Positions 8,724 through 18,067 of a stretch of 38,937 nt of DNA are shown piece by piece. The stretch covers positions 1 through 38,937 of the forward strand of contig ONFR01000039.1 in the NCBI GenBank assembly GCA_900317125.1. The letters run 5' to 3'. Position numbers and translations under genes: made by a program. A model generated the notes under the pieces. It ran no database searches. It was not told the origin of the DNA and saw nothing but the letters and a program-made list of their open reading frames with translations. Position 1 is the stretch's first letter. Each line of letters opens with the position of its first letter. This DNA is from an uncultured Bacteroidales bacterium (GTDB lineage: Bacteria > Bacteroidota > Bacteroidia > Bacteroidales > P3).

Positions 8724-10691
8724 TTATAGGTTTACGTCGATGGTCCACTTCTCCTCCATGTCCCAGTTCTCGCGCAGTTCGAGGGTCTTTTCGAAGAGGA
8801 GAACCTTTTCGGGCTGGCGGTGTTGCCAGTAGTCGCCGGGAGTCCATGCACCGTTACCGTCGGTGTCCACGATGGCGCGGAGACCGTATTTGCCGCCTTT
8901 CAGGTGCTGGAAGGTCAGCTTGCCGGGTTTGTCGGTGACTTGCTGTAGCACCATGTCGCCCTTCTCGTTGGTGAGCTGCACCAACAGTCGGGGGAATCGC
9001 TGGCTGTCGGCATGGTTGACGCTGTCCTGTCCCGAGTCCGGGGTTGAAGTCGGTGCGGATGAGGGGCTGAGCAGGGTGATGGCTATGTTGCCGTAGTTCT
9101 CGGGCTTGGTGTATTCTGTGGAGATAGTCAGCGAGTCGTTCTCGTTGTTCCAGATGTCGTGGAACAGTCCTGCGGGGACTTTGAACAGGTATTTCTCCCC
9201 TGGTTTCCCGGTAAAGACGATATAAGCCCTCAGCCCCACGGCGGGTGCCATGGCCGGGTCTTTCAGCAGGCGGATGCCGCAGTGCGACTGGGAGCTGTCG
9301 CTCAGGATTGTCACCGTCACGGCGGAGTCGAGGGGGTTGGAAGCCAGCGTGTCGGTGTGGAGCCAGGGGCTGCACACACCGGCGGCGGGATTGTCGAATT
9401 TCAGCCAGAGGGTGTCGAAATAAGGGTGCTTGGCGGCCACAGCGTTCCTCAGCACATTGGCCTTCGGCACCTTCAGTCCCATGCCCTTGGGCATTGGTTT
9501 GTTGGCGGGCGGGGTCTTGCGTTTCAGCAGCAGGGTGTCGTTGAGACCGGTGGTGTCTTTAAGCAGAAGACTGACGGAGTCGCAGGTTTTGTCGGCCAGC
9601 CAGACGCTCAGCGTGTCGCCCTTCTGGCCGCGTTGGTGCCACAGCGGCATGTCGTCCTGGGGGTCTCCTGTGGGTTTGCTGCCCGGCAATCGGCGCAGCG
9701 TGTAGTGGGGCGACAGCGGCACGGTGGTGATAATCTCCACGCGCCCCTCACCGATAAAGTTGCTCTTGGAAATACGCTGCACCTCTTTCTTCAGCAGCGA
9801 CAGGCGCATCGTCAACCGCTTGCCCTGCAGGGTGTCGGTCAACGTGGAGTCGGCGGCAGTATCCTTTATTATCTCCCGCGATACGCTGGCGGCAGTGTCC
9901 TTTATTATCTCCGTTGATAGGTTGGTGTCGGGCGATACGTTGGTGTCGGGCGATATGCTGGTGTCTTTTGCGACGGGTTTGGGCGGCATCTTCCATGCCG
10001 TCACCAGGGTGTCGAGAAAAGCCACAGCCTCGCCGTCCGACAGGTGCAGGTTCTTGTCGCCGTCCTCAATGGCCAGAAGCAGGTACTTCCCCTCGCGCAG
10101 GTGGTTCAGCTCGAAACACCCCTCCTTGTCCAGCCGGGTCATATACATAGGCTGCACCTTGGCCACGATGCTGTCGCCCAGGGAGTCGGCCATCTGGCTT
10201 CGGGCATACGCAAGCACCGAGACCTTCTCGTCGGCGGGTTTGCGGGTGAAGGCATCCTCCACTCGTCCGCGGATGGTCATGCTGTCGATGGAGTTGCCGG
10301 TGGAGAAGACATACTCGAAGCTGGGCAGAAAATTGCCCTCGTTGAAGTCGGCGATGGCGTTCTTGAACTGGAAGAGATAGGTGGTGGCGGGCTGCAGGGT
10401 GTCCTTTATTTTCACCACCAGGCCATGCCCCTTAGTCTTGAACTCGGGTTTCTTGGCCATGGTGGGCGAAATAAGCACGCCTCCCTGGTCCTTCATGACG
10501 ACGTATTCATCAAAGTGGATGACAAACTCCTTGGCCGCGAAGTTCAGCGACCCGTTCGAGGGGTCTGTCCCTATCACCACAGGAGGTGTCTCGTCCTTGG
10601 GTCCACCCGACGGGTAGCCCTGCTTGGCACAAGACTGAACAGCGAAACAGAGTCCCGCCACAAGTATGGAAAGATATAGTATTCTATTCAT
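8724..10691 (-). CDS. Ig-like domain lipoprotein
   Basis: The start is set at the ATG at 10691 (MNRILYLSILVAGLCFAVQSC), giving 655 residues, because this begins a lipoprotein signal peptide with lipobox V-Q-S-C21; an ATG 39 bases upstream would bury it. After the cysteine come GYPSGGPKDETPPVV and a bacterial Ig-like (Big_5-type) domain to about residue 120, including NFAAKEFVIHFDEYV. This arrangement is widespread in Bacteroidota lipoproteins. Further downstream are carboxypeptidase-regulatory-like stretches (KGGKYGLRAIVDTDGNG near the C-terminus). The middle holds a low-complexity linker with repeated S-P-D-T-N and S-x-E-I-I-K-D-T-A-A units, described separately. The protein is probably anchored in the outer membrane; its function is unknown. 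It is the first gene of the lipoprotein-flippase-barrel group. Confidence 0.85.
   Translation of the reverse strand: MNRILYLSILVAGLCFAVQSCAKQGYPSGGPKDETPPVVIGTDPSNGSLNFAAKEFVIHFDEYVVMKDQGGVLISPTMAKKPEFKTKGHGLVVKIKDTLQPATTYLFQFKNAIADFNEGNFLPSFEYVFSTGNSIDSMTIRGRVEDAFTRKPADEKVSVLAYARSQMADSLGDSIVAKVQPMYMTRLDKEGCFELNHLREGKYLLLAIEDGDKNLHLSDGEAVAFLDTLVTAWKMPPKPVAKDTSISPDTNVSPDTNLSTEIIKDTAASVSREIIKDTAADSTLTDTLQGKRLTMRLSLLKKEVQRISKSNFIGEGRVEIITTVPLSPHYTLRRLPGSKPTGDPQDDMPLWHQRGQKGDTLSVWLADKTCDSVSLLLKDTTGLNDTLLLKRKTPPANKPMPKGMGLKVPKANVLRNAVAAKHPYFDTLWLKFDNPAAGVCSPWLHTDTLASNPLDSAVTVTILSDSSQSHCGIRLLKDPAMAPAVGLRAYIVFTGKPGEKYLFKVPAGLFHDIWNNENDSLTISTEYTKPENYGNIAITLLSPSSAPTSTPDSGQDSVNHADSQRFPRLLVQLTNEKGDMVLQQVTDKPGKLTFQHLKGGKYGLRAIVDTDGNGAWTPGDYWQHRQPEKVLLFEKTLELRENWDMEEKWTIDVNL
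9862..9964 (-). repeat. In-frame coding repeats (V-S-x-E-I-I-K units) in the lipoprotein linker
   Basis: The minus strand encodes SPDT-N-VSPDT-N-LSTEIIKDTAA-SVSREIIKDTAA in sequence. The clearest unit, GTATCGCGGGAGATAATAAA, matches a unit in the unrelated ricT gene (12022-12045) at nearly every base and in the same reading frame. All copies are in frame and in a probably disordered linker. Confidence 0.75.
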
Positions 10692-10883
10692 TACCAATGT
10701 ATTTGACTGGAGAGGCACACCCCCTACCAAACTACAAATTTACACAAAAATCCTGTAATAATAAAAAATGGATGTGAAGAAGGGTTGTAGGGTACATTCT
10801 TTCTTTACTTATTCACTTTTTTTGACGAAAAAGTCGAGATGTCGGATTTATTTATTATTTTTGTAGATTAATTTGACCGTACT

Positions 10884-11939
10884 ATGCAGTTTAAAGATAT
10901 TGAGGGTCAGCAGGTTTTAGCGAACAAGCTGACAGAAATAATCGATTCGGGGCGCATCAGCCATGCCCAATTGTTCCTGGGGCCTACGGCCAGCGGGAGC
11001 TTGGCGCTGGCGTTGGCGTATGCCCAGTATCTTTGCTGCCAGCAAAGGGGCGAAGGTTTGCACGACAGCTGCGGGGTGTGCCCCAGCTGCCGGAAGTATG
11101 CCGCCTTGGAGCACCCCGACCTCCATCTGGTATTCCCCACCACAACGACGGCCACGGTGACCAGCAAGCCCTGCTCAGACGATTTCCAAGAGGAGTTCCG
11201 CACGTTTTTGAACGAACATGGCCAATGCGGCACCGAGGATGAATGGTACGAGTTTCTGGGTGTGGAAAACAAGCAGGGGCAGATTCGCGAGCTGGATGCG
11301 GACAATATTATCAGGACGATGGGGCTGAAGTCGTATGAGGGCGGCTACAAGGTGGTGGTGGTATGGATGGCCGAAAGGATGAACCTGTCGGCCGCCAACA
11401 CGCTGCTGAAAACTCTGGAGGAGCCAGAGGGGAAGACACTGCTGCTGCTGGTGGCCGAGAGCCGCGACAGGATGCTGCCCACGATATTGTCGAGGGTGCA
11501 GCAGGTGGTGGTGCCCGATTTGGGTGTGGGGATGGCCGCCGGGCGCAGGGAGGAGTTTGCCGCCATGTTTGTGTCGTGGATGCGCCTGCTCTTCAAGCTG
11601 AACATGCAGCCTCTGTCGGCTTGGGTGGACAAGACCGCTGCCGCCGGTCGCGAGACCCAGAAGCAATTCCTGCAGTATGCCCAGGAGGCGCTACGCGCCT
11701 GTTTCCTGCAGACCGCCGCCGGCATCAGGCTGACACGCGAGCTGGAGTTCGGCGACCCCAAGTTCGACCAGTCGTTCCCCGCCTTGATTACCCCAAACAA
11801 TATCGAGGCAATGTGCGAGGCACTGAACGAGGCTCAGTATGCGATTAGCCGCAACGCCTATGACAAGATTACGTTTATGCAACTGTCGTTCAAGATGAGC
11901 CGTTACCTGCGGAGGGCTGCCGGGAATGCCAGCAGATGA
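10884..11939 (+). CDS. holB: DNA polymerase III subunit delta prime
   Basis: 351 residues, the clamp-loader delta-prime subunit, which helps load the sliding clamp at the replication fork. It has the usual N-terminal module (ANKLTEIIDSGRISHAQLFLGP) and a degenerate P-loop (GPTASGS where tau has GxxGxGKT), in line with delta prime not hydrolysing ATP. It also has a zinc-binding cluster (LCC and CGVCPSC), LLKTLEEPEGKTLLLLVA, and TILSRVQ in place of the SRC motif. The length is normal. A TATTTTTG -7 element lies at 10856-10863. The stop overlaps the first possible start of ricT (ATGA at 11936-11939), indicating coupled translation. Confidence 0.93.
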   Translation: MQFKDIEGQQVLANKLTEIIDSGRISHAQLFLGPTASGSLALALAYAQYLCCQQRGEGLHDSCGVCPSCRKYAALEHPDLHLVFPTTTTATVTSKPCSDDFQEEFRTFLNEHGQCGTEDEWYEFLGVENKQGQIRELDADNIIRTMGLKSYEGGYKVVVVWMAERMNLSAANTLLKTLEEPEGKTLLLLVAESRDRMLPTILSRVQQVVVPDLGVGMAAGRREEFAAMFVSWMRLLFKLNMQPLSAWVDKTAAAGRETQKQFLQYAQEALRACFLQTAAGIRLTRELEFGDPKFDQSFPALITPNNIEAMCEALNEAQYAISRNAYDKITFMQLSFKMSRYLRRAAGNASR

Positions 11940-13756
11940 CGCTCAAACAGTTGATATTGTATAGAATAGATTTTTTGACTGAATATAAACTTTATATGGA
12001 AGAGAATAAACATACCGCCGGCGTATCGCCGGAAATAATAAAAGGCAGTGACAACGATAACGTATCGCCCGAGACAATTAAAGGCGAATCAACCGAGGTG
12101 AAGAAGGTGGACGACGATGCCGCCACCGCCGAGGAGGTGGAGGCGTTCATCAGGGACCGCCGCCGCACTGCTGCAAGCGAAAAAGGACATTCCACTTCGG
12201 GTCGGATGAGCACCACTGGAGGTTCACCGGATGACGAGGTGGACATCTTCGGTGAACATTTGGCACCGGAGAATTCGATAGACCCTTATCTTGAACCCGA
12301 CCCGACTTTGCCGTGGGTGAAGTATGACGAAAGCGTGTTCCTTTCGCGCGGGTGCAAGCGCTGCCCCGAGTCGTATGTGCCCGTGAGCGAGACCGAGACC
12401 CGCAGTTGCAGCAAGGTGACTTCGTGCAACTGGATGCGCGGCATCCGCCAGCCCGGCCTCAGACCTTTCGACTGCGTGGAGGTGCGTTTCAAGAACAACC
12501 GCAAGGACTTTTTCCGCCTGCCCGACGGTCTGGATGTGACCGAAGGCGACGTGGTGGCCGTGGAGGGAACTCCCGGACACGACATAGGCATTGTGAGTCT
12601 GACGGGCGAGGTGTGCCGCATCCAGATGAAGAAACGTCGAGTGGACCCTGCCGACGAGAATATCCGCAAGTTGTTCCGCCGTGCCAAAAGCACAGATTTG
12701 GAACGCTGGGTGATGAGCTTGAAGAATGAGCACGAGGCACTGCTCAAGACCCGTCGCATAGCGCAGGACCTGAATCTGGAAATGAAGGTGAACGATGTGG
12801 AGTACCAGGGCGACAACGCCAAGGCCATTTTCTACTATACGGCCGACGACCGCGTGGATTTCCGCACGCTGATTAAGGTGCTGGCCGAGGAGTTCCATGT
12901 GCGCATCGAGATGAAGCAGATCGGTGTGCGCCAGGAGGCCGGCAAAGTGGGTGGTCTGGGTACCTGTGGCCGCGAACTGTGCTGCAGCACGTGGCTCACC
13001 AATTTCAAGTCGGTGACCACCAGCGCGGCCAAGACGCAGCAGATACTGCCCAACCCGCAGAAACTGGCAGGCCAGTGTGGCAAGCTGAAGTGCTGTCTGA
13101 ATTTCGAGTGCGAGGTATATGCCGATGCACTGAAGAAATTCCCGCCGGCCAATGTGCCTATCCGTTTCAAGAAGGGGTTGGCATTGTATAAGAAAACCGA
13201 TGTGTTCCGCGGCATTATGTGGTATGCCTACGAGGGCGAGAGCGACCTCTACGCCATTCCCGCCGAGAGCGTCAAGAAGCTGATAGAGATGAACCACAAT
13301 CAAGAGTATGCCGAGAAGCTGGAGGACTATCAGGTGGAATTGATGTCGACAGCGGCACTGGCTCAGGAGACGGACAATGCCGAGTTCGAGCGTGAGTTGC
13401 GCCGCATGGCAGACGACATGGGCGACACGGATGCACAGTCTTCGACGAAGGAGCAGCAGGGTGCCGACCGCCGGGCTCGCAACGCCGACCGCCAGCATAG
13501 CCGTGGCCGTCAGAACGACCGGGCGGAACGTGGCGAGCGTCCCGACAGAGGCGAGCGTGCAGACCGCGGCGAGCGTCAGGAACGACGTCCCAACCCCAAC
13601 AAAGGGACTGTTCAGGAACAGGGTGAGCGTCGGTACAGCTCGAATGCCGGTTCGCCACGCCGCGACGAGTACCAGCGTCCGCGTAACAATCCCGGAGCCG
13701 GCCGACACAACGGCCGCCGCAGCTCGGGCAGAGACCGCCACGAGGGCAAAGAGTAG
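11936..13756 (+). CDS. ricT: PSP1 domain protein, RicT/YaaT-like
   Basis: 606 residues from the overlapping ATG at 11936; an internal ATG at 11996 (MEENKHTAG) would give 586 and is equally plausible. The core (about 120-470) is the PSP1/RicT fold. It has a cysteine-rich N-terminal patch (CKRCPESY...SCSKVTSCNW) and the iron-sulfur-type motifs GTCGRELCCSTWL and QCGKLKCCLNFECE. Bacillus RicT works in a complex affecting RNA processing; the Bacteroidota role is not established. Residues about 30-120 and 480-606 look disordered. The tail is rich in repeats of the kind R-G-E-R and D-R-G-E-R, suggesting nucleic-acid contacts. The N-terminal linker contains two V-S-P-E-x-I-K-G repeat units shared with the lipoprotein at 8.7-10.7 kb. 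It sits in the conserved order holB-ricT-gldH. Confidence 0.9.
   Translation: MTLKQLILYRIDFLTEYKLYMEENKHTAGVSPEIIKGSDNDNVSPETIKGESTEVKKVDDDAATAEEVEAFIRDRRRTAASEKGHSTSGRMSTTGGSPDDEVDIFGEHLAPENSIDPYLEPDPTLPWVKYDESVFLSRGCKRCPESYVPVSETETRSCSKVTSCNWMRGIRQPGLRPFDCVEVRFKNNRKDFFRLPDGLDVTEGDVVAVEGTPGHDIGIVSLTGEVCRIQMKKRRVDPADENIRKLFRRAKSTDLERWVMSLKNEHEALLKTRRIAQDLNLEMKVNDVEYQGDNAKAIFYYTADDRVDFRTLIKVLAEEFHVRIEMKQIGVRQEAGKVGGLGTCGRELCCSTWLTNFKSVTTSAAKTQQILPNPQKLAGQCGKLKCCLNFECEVYADALKKFPPANVPIRFKKGLALYKKTDVFRGIMWYAYEGESDLYAIPAESVKKLIEMNHNQEYAEKLEDYQVELMSTAALAQETDNAEFERELRRMADDMGDTDAQSSTKEQQGADRRARNADRQHSRGRQNDRAERGERPDRGERADRGERQERRPNPNKGTVQEQGERRYSSNAGSPRRDEYQRPRNNPGAGRHNGRRSSGRDRHEGKE
12022..12085 (+). 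repeat. Two in-frame coding repeats (V-S-P-E-x-I-K-G) in ricT
   Basis: The units start at 12022 (CGTATCGCCGGAAATAATAA) and 12061 (CGTATCGCCCGAGACAATTA). Both give the peptide V-S-P-E-I/T-I-K-G. The same 24-base unit, in the same frame, is in the lipoprotein gene at 9862-9884. Confidence 0.75.
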
Positions 13757-13852
13757 CGTGGCCACAGCGGAGGTGCAGGAGCAACACCTTGTCACAAACA
13801 AAACGGTATATGGACACTTTAGTATGATGAAAACAACGAATACAACACTGAT

Positions 13853-14347
13853 ATGAGAAAGCTGATGCATATTGCGATACCGGTCTTCCTGTGTGCGGTG
13901 GCGGTGTTGACCGCTGCCTGCGACAAGAATGTGTATTACACCGTCCAGCAGGATGTCGACGAGACGGGCTGGGATATGAACGACCGTCTGGAGTTTGATG
14001 TGGATGTGGAGGATACATTGCAGTTGTTCGATTTCTATGTGGATGTGCGCAACAGCGTCCATTTCCCCAAGGCAAACGTCTTCTTCTTTATCAATACGAC
14101 TTTCCCCGACGGGAGTGTGGCCTACGATACACTTGAGTGCCCTCTGGCCGATGTGGAGGGCCACTGGTATGGCCGCCGCACGGGTCGCTATGTGGACAGC
14201 CGCTTTGTGTTCCGCAGGCACGTCATCTTCCCCCGTACGGGCAACTATCACTTCGAGGTGGCCCACGGCATGCGCGACACCTGCGTGGTGGGGTTGAAGA
14301 GCGTAGGTCTGAGAATAGAGAAATTCGGTCCCGGCATGAAGAAATAA
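13853..14347 (+). CDS. gldH: Gliding motility lipoprotein GldH
   Basis: 164 residues. The N-terminus has a lipoprotein signal with the cysteine in LTAACDKNVYY. The body matches GldH in layout: YYTVQQDVDETGWDMND, DTLQLFDFYVDVRNSVHFPKANVFFF, and a C-terminal VGLKSVGLRIEKF. GldH is needed for gliding in Flavobacterium but is kept in many non-gliding Bacteroidales, so motility should not be assumed. It sits between ricT and the penicillin-binding protein, a conserved order in the group. Confidence 0.92.
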   Translation: MRKLMHIAIPVFLCAVAVLTAACDKNVYYTVQQDVDETGWDMNDRLEFDVDVEDTLQLFDFYVDVRNSVHFPKANVFFFINTTFPDGSVAYDTLECPLADVEGHWYGRRTGRYVDSRFVFRRHVIFPRTGNYHFEVAHGMRDTCVVGLKSVGLRIEKFGPGMKK

Positions 14348-14420
14348 ATGTGTGATTAGTGAGCTTCGGACACCGGATGTTAATCATAGTCACAATAACA
14401 CAACCAAGAGAATAGTTATC

Positions 14421-16676
14421 ATGGCAAAGAAACGAATCAAAGTCAATAGCAACACCATCCGCACCGCGTGGAAGATTTTCGCCGGAGTGTGGATATTCAT
14501 CTTCCTGTTCTTCACACTGCTGTCGTTAGGGTGGCTGGGTTTTATGCCCTCGTTTGAGGAGCTGGAGAACCCGCAAAGCAACCAGGCCACAGAGGTGCTC
14601 TCGGCCGATGGCGAGATACTCGGTTTTATCGGTATCGAGAACCGCTCGAATGTGACGTACGACGAGTTGTCGCCCAATCTGGTGAATGCTTTGATAGCCA
14701 CCGAGGATGTCCGTTTCTACAAGCATTCGGGCATCGACCCGCGCAGTCTGTTCCGTGTGTTCTTCAAGACCCTTCTGGGTCGCCACAGCAGCAGCGGCGG
14801 CGGCAGTACCATCACCCAGCAGCTGGCCAAGAATCTGTTCCCCCGTGAGCACAAGGGAGCCGTAGGCACGGTATTCTCGAAGTTCAAAGAATGGGTGGTG
14901 GCTGTGAAGTTGGAGCATAACTACTCCAAGCAGGAGATTATAGCCATGTACTTCAATACCGTGGACTTCGGTAGCAACTCGTTCGGCATCAAGACCGCTG
15001 CCAAGACCTTCTTCGACAAGACTCCCGCCGACCTTTCGGTGAACGAGGCTGCCATGCTGGTGGGTCTGCTGAAGGCCCCCACGGCATACAGCCCAGTGCT
15101 GCATCCCGAGGCCGCCTTGGGACGCCGGAACACTGTCCTCTCGCAGATGAAGCGTTACAACTATCTCAGCGAGGAGGAATACGAAAAGTTTAAGGAGGAG
15201 AAGATAGATGTGTCGCATTACTCACCCCAGAGTCATAACGACGGTTTGGCCACCTATCTGCGTGAGTATATCCGCAACTATATGAAAGACTGGTGTAAAC
15301 ACCATCGCAACAACGAGGGAGACCACTACGATGTCCATAAGGACGGACTGCGGATATACACTACTATCGATTCCCGCATGCAGCGCTATGCCGAGGCCGC
15401 TGTGCGCGAACACATGAGCAAGGAAGTCCAGCCTCAGTTCAACCGCGAACTGAAAGCACGTGGCGGGAACCCCTTCTGCGACATCTCGCCCGAACAGCAG
15501 GAGAAAATCCTGGTTCAGGCCATGAAAGGCTCCGACCGCTACTATCAACTTCACAAGGTGCAGGGCAAGAGCGAGAAGGAGTGCCGCAAGATTTTCAGGG
15601 AGAAGGTGAAGATGCGTCTCTTCTCGTGGAAAGGGAATGTCGACACCGTCATGTCGCCGTGGGACTCGCTGCTGTACTACAAGAAATTCCTCAATGTGGG
15701 CCTGATGTCGGTTGAACCCGGCACAGGGTATGTGAAGGCCTATGTGGGCGGCATCAACTACCGCTACTTTAAATACGACAATGTGATGAGCCACCGTCAG
15801 GTGGGTTCAACCTTCAAGCCTTTTGTCTATACGATGGCTTTGCAGGACTTGGGTATGTACCCCTGCACCCAGGTTCCCAACTCGGAGGTCTGCTTCGAGG
15901 TGTGGGGTCAGCCGGACTGGTGCCCCAAGAACTCGTCGCACGAGCGCGAGAATCAGATGGTCACCCTCAAATGGGCGTTGGCGCACTCCATCAACTGGGT
16001 GTCGGCATATCTGATGAAACAAGGGTCACCCGAACAGGTGATAGCCATCACCCGCAAGATGGGCGTGAACAGCGATATTGATGCCGTCCCCGCCATCTGT
16101 GTGGGCACTCCCGAAATCACCGTCTACGAGATGGCCGGAGCCATGGCCACCTTCGCCAACAAGGGCGAATATGTGGAGCCTATCTTCATCACACGTATCG
16201 AGGATAAGAAGGGCACCGTGCTCGACCGCTTCACCCCCGAAAGGCATGAGGCCATCAGCGAGCGCACCGCCTACATGATGATTGAGCTGATGAAAGGTGT
16301 GGTGCAGAGCGGTACGGGTGTCCGCCTCAACTACAAGTATCACCTTAACGACTTCAGCAACGCCATAGCGGGCAAGACAGGCACGACGCAGAACAACTCC
16401 GACTGCTGGTTTGTGGGCATCACCCCCAAGCTGGCCACCGCCATCTGGACCGGCGGCGAAGTGCGCAGCATCCATTTCCGCAACATGACCTACGGTCAGG
16501 GCGCTGCACAGGCACTGCCCATCTTTGGCTATTATATGCGGAGCATCTACACCGACAAATCGCTCAAATTCCCGCGGGGTGACTTCGACCGGCCCAATGT
16601 ACCGTTGGATGTGGAGCTCGACTGTTCGCAGTTCCAGCAGGAGATAATGAACGAAGCCCCCGAATACGATTTCTAA
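14421..16676 (+). CDS. mrcA: Class A penicillin-binding protein (PBP1A-type)
   Basis: Bifunctional peptidoglycan glycosyltransferase/transpeptidase. The start is at the ATG at 14421 (MAKKRIKVNSN), 751 residues; a GTG 69 bases upstream gives an unlikely hydrophilic extension. A short basic cytoplasmic stretch is followed by one membrane helix (about 17-37). The GT51 domain has E95 in EDVRFYKHSG, GGSTITQQLAKNLF, and AMYFNTVDFGSNSFGI. The transpeptidase domain has the active-site GSTFK (S463, K466), the SIN triad (S523-N525) and KTGTT (K652). All catalytic motifs are present and the length is usual. It builds the cell wall at the periplasmic face. It is followed after 13 bases by rlmN. Confidence 0.95.
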   Translation: MAKKRIKVNSNTIRTAWKIFAGVWIFIFLFFTLLSLGWLGFMPSFEELENPQSNQATEVLSADGEILGFIGIENRSNVTYDELSPNLVNALIATEDVRFYKHSGIDPRSLFRVFFKTLLGRHSSSGGGSTITQQLAKNLFPREHKGAVGTVFSKFKEWVVAVKLEHNYSKQEIIAMYFNTVDFGSNSFGIKTAAKTFFDKTPADLSVNEAAMLVGLLKAPTAYSPVLHPEAALGRRNTVLSQMKRYNYLSEEEYEKFKEEKIDVSHYSPQSHNDGLATYLREYIRNYMKDWCKHHRNNEGDHYDVHKDGLRIYTTIDSRMQRYAEAAVREHMSKEVQPQFNRELKARGGNPFCDISPEQQEKILVQAMKGSDRYYQLHKVQGKSEKECRKIFREKVKMRLFSWKGNVDTVMSPWDSLLYYKKFLNVGLMSVEPGTGYVKAYVGGINYRYFKYDNVMSHRQVGSTFKPFVYTMALQDLGMYPCTQVPNSEVCFEVWGQPDWCPKNSSHERENQMVTLKWALAHSINWVSAYLMKQGSPEQVIAITRKMGVNSDIDAVPAICVGTPEITVYEMAGAMATFANKGEYVEPIFITRIEDKKGTVLDRFTPERHEAISERTAYMMIELMKGVVQSGTGVRLNYKYHLNDFSNAIAGKTGTTQNNSDCWFVGITPKLATAIWTGGEVRSIHFRNMTYGQGAAQALPIFGYYMRSIYTDKSLKFPRGDFDRPNVPLDVELDCSQFQQEIMNEAPEYDF

Positions 16677-16689
16677 ACTCTCCGACAGT

Positions 16690-17736
16690 ATGACTCAAGA
16701 CTCCTCTGCCACGCCCGGTGTTCAGCCACTGCTGGGAATGACCCTCGACCAGCTGCAGCAACTTTGTGCCGCCGAGGGTATGCCGCGTTTTGCTGCCAAG
16801 CAGATATGCGACTGGCTTTATGCCAAGCATGTCGACAGCATCGACGCCATGACCAACCTCTCGCTTAAAAACCGCTCCCGGCTGAAGGAGATGGCTGTTA
16901 TCGGTCGCCATGCCCCGGTGGAATGTCAGGTGTCGCGCGACGGCACCAAGAAGTATCTCTTCCAGAAGTCCGACGACCCTTCTCAGTTTATCGAGAGCGT
17001 TTTCATCCCCGATGGCGACCGGGGCACACTCTGTGTCTCCTGTCAGGCGGGCTGCAAGATGGGGTGCCGTTTCTGTGTCACCGGGATGCAGGGTTTCCAC
17101 GGCAACCTGTCGGCTGCCGACATTCTTAACCAGATATTCTCCATCCCCGAATTCGACTGCCTCACCAACATCGTCTTTATGGGTATGGGCGAGCCCATGG
17201 ACAATCTCGACAATATACTGCACAGTACCGAGGCGCTCACCGCTCCGTGGGGACTGGGATGGAGCCCCCATCGCATCACAGTCTCCACTGTGGGCATCAT
17301 TCCCGGTTTGAGACGCTTCCTCGACGAGAGCCAGTGCCATGTGGCCGTGAGCCTGCACAATCCTTTTGGCAGCGAGCGACAGGAAATTATGCCCATGCAA
17401 CGGGCTTATCCCATTGCCGATGTGGTGGCGTTGCTTCGCAAGTACGACTGGAGCGGTCAGCGGCGAATCTCTTTTGAGTATACCATGTTCAAGGGACTTA
17501 ACGACGACACCCGTCATGCTGCCGAGCTGGTGCGCCTGCTCAAAGGTCTGTATTGTCGGGTCAACCTTATCCGCTTCCACTCCTCGCCCGACACACCTTT
17601 CAAGACCTCCCTGCCGAAGGATATGGAGCGTTTCCGCGACTACCTCAACGACCATGGCATCATCTGCACCATCCGGGCCTCGCGTGGCGAGGACATCATG
17701 GCCGCCTGCGGCCTACTGGCCGGTAAGAACCAGTAA
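16690..17736 (+). CDS. rlmN: 23S rRNA A2503 / tRNA A37 C2-methyltransferase (radical SAM)
   Basis: 348 residues. The iron-sulfur cluster motif C122-x3-C126-x2-C129 lies in GCKMGCRFC, followed by TGMQGFHGNLSAADILNQI and the family's MGMGEPMDN. The C-terminal catalytic cysteine is C340 in MAACGLL, which forms the methylated-cysteine intermediate. RlmN methylates A2503 in the peptidyl transferase centre and A37 in some tRNAs. It is complete and of normal length. It ends the plus-strand run holB-ricT-gldH-mrcA-rlmN; 200 bases later the insertion sequence begins. Confidence 0.95.
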   Translation: MTQDSSATPGVQPLLGMTLDQLQQLCAAEGMPRFAAKQICDWLYAKHVDSIDAMTNLSLKNRSRLKEMAVIGRHAPVECQVSRDGTKKYLFQKSDDPSQFIESVFIPDGDRGTLCVSCQAGCKMGCRFCVTGMQGFHGNLSAADILNQIFSIPEFDCLTNIVFMGMGEPMDNLDNILHSTEALTAPWGLGWSPHRITVSTVGIIPGLRRFLDESQCHVAVSLHNPFGSERQEIMPMQRAYPIADVVALLRKYDWSGQRRISFEYTMFKGLNDDTRHAAELVRLLKGLYCRVNLIRFHSSPDTPFKTSLPKDMERFRDYLNDHGIICTIRASRGEDIMAACGLLAGKNQ

Positions 17737-17932
17737 GGCAAAACAACAGGCGGCATAACCTAAATGTCAGAATTATATAGAGCCCACCACAAGTACCCCA
17801 GCACAGTTAGTTTGACTGCACATGGCGTTTGACAAGCAACATGTTGTTAACCCCACTTGGGTCGTTCAATCTCGGCTCGATGTTGCCTGCTTCCCGGCTT
17901 GTTTTCCGTTATCATATCGAGTAACGATGCTA

Positions 17933-17945
17933 TAACGATACTTTA
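17933..17945. repeat. Left target-site duplication of the IS element
   Basis: TAACGATACTTTA, identical to 19277-19289 on the other side of the transposase gene. A 13-bp duplication is within the range known for IS4-family elements. Confidence 0.75.
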
Positions 17946-18016
17946 CTAGTGATGCGTTATTTTTAGATTTTATTTTGTAATTTATTATATATTTGTTATT
18001 TATAGCGATTTTAACT

Positions 18017-18047
18017 TTTGACGATTTGAAATGAATGAGTATCTTTG
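18017..18047 (+). promoter_or_regulatory. Transposase promoter (-33 TTTG, -7 TATCTTTG)
   Basis: TTTG at 18017-18020 and TATCTTTG at 18040-18047, separated by 19 bases, match the full Bacteroides consensus. The ATG follows 20 bases later at 18068. Confidence 0.75.
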
Positions 18048-18067
18048 CAGGGTAATACTGCATTGAT

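Noticed and set aside
13757..13852. Possible small gene between ricT and gldH
   Set aside because: Only 96 bases and no credible frame or start; read as spacer.
12224..14266. 680-codon minus-strand open frame opposite ricT and gldH
   Set aside because: Antisense to two well-supported genes; repetitive hydrophobic/histidine composition and no domain.
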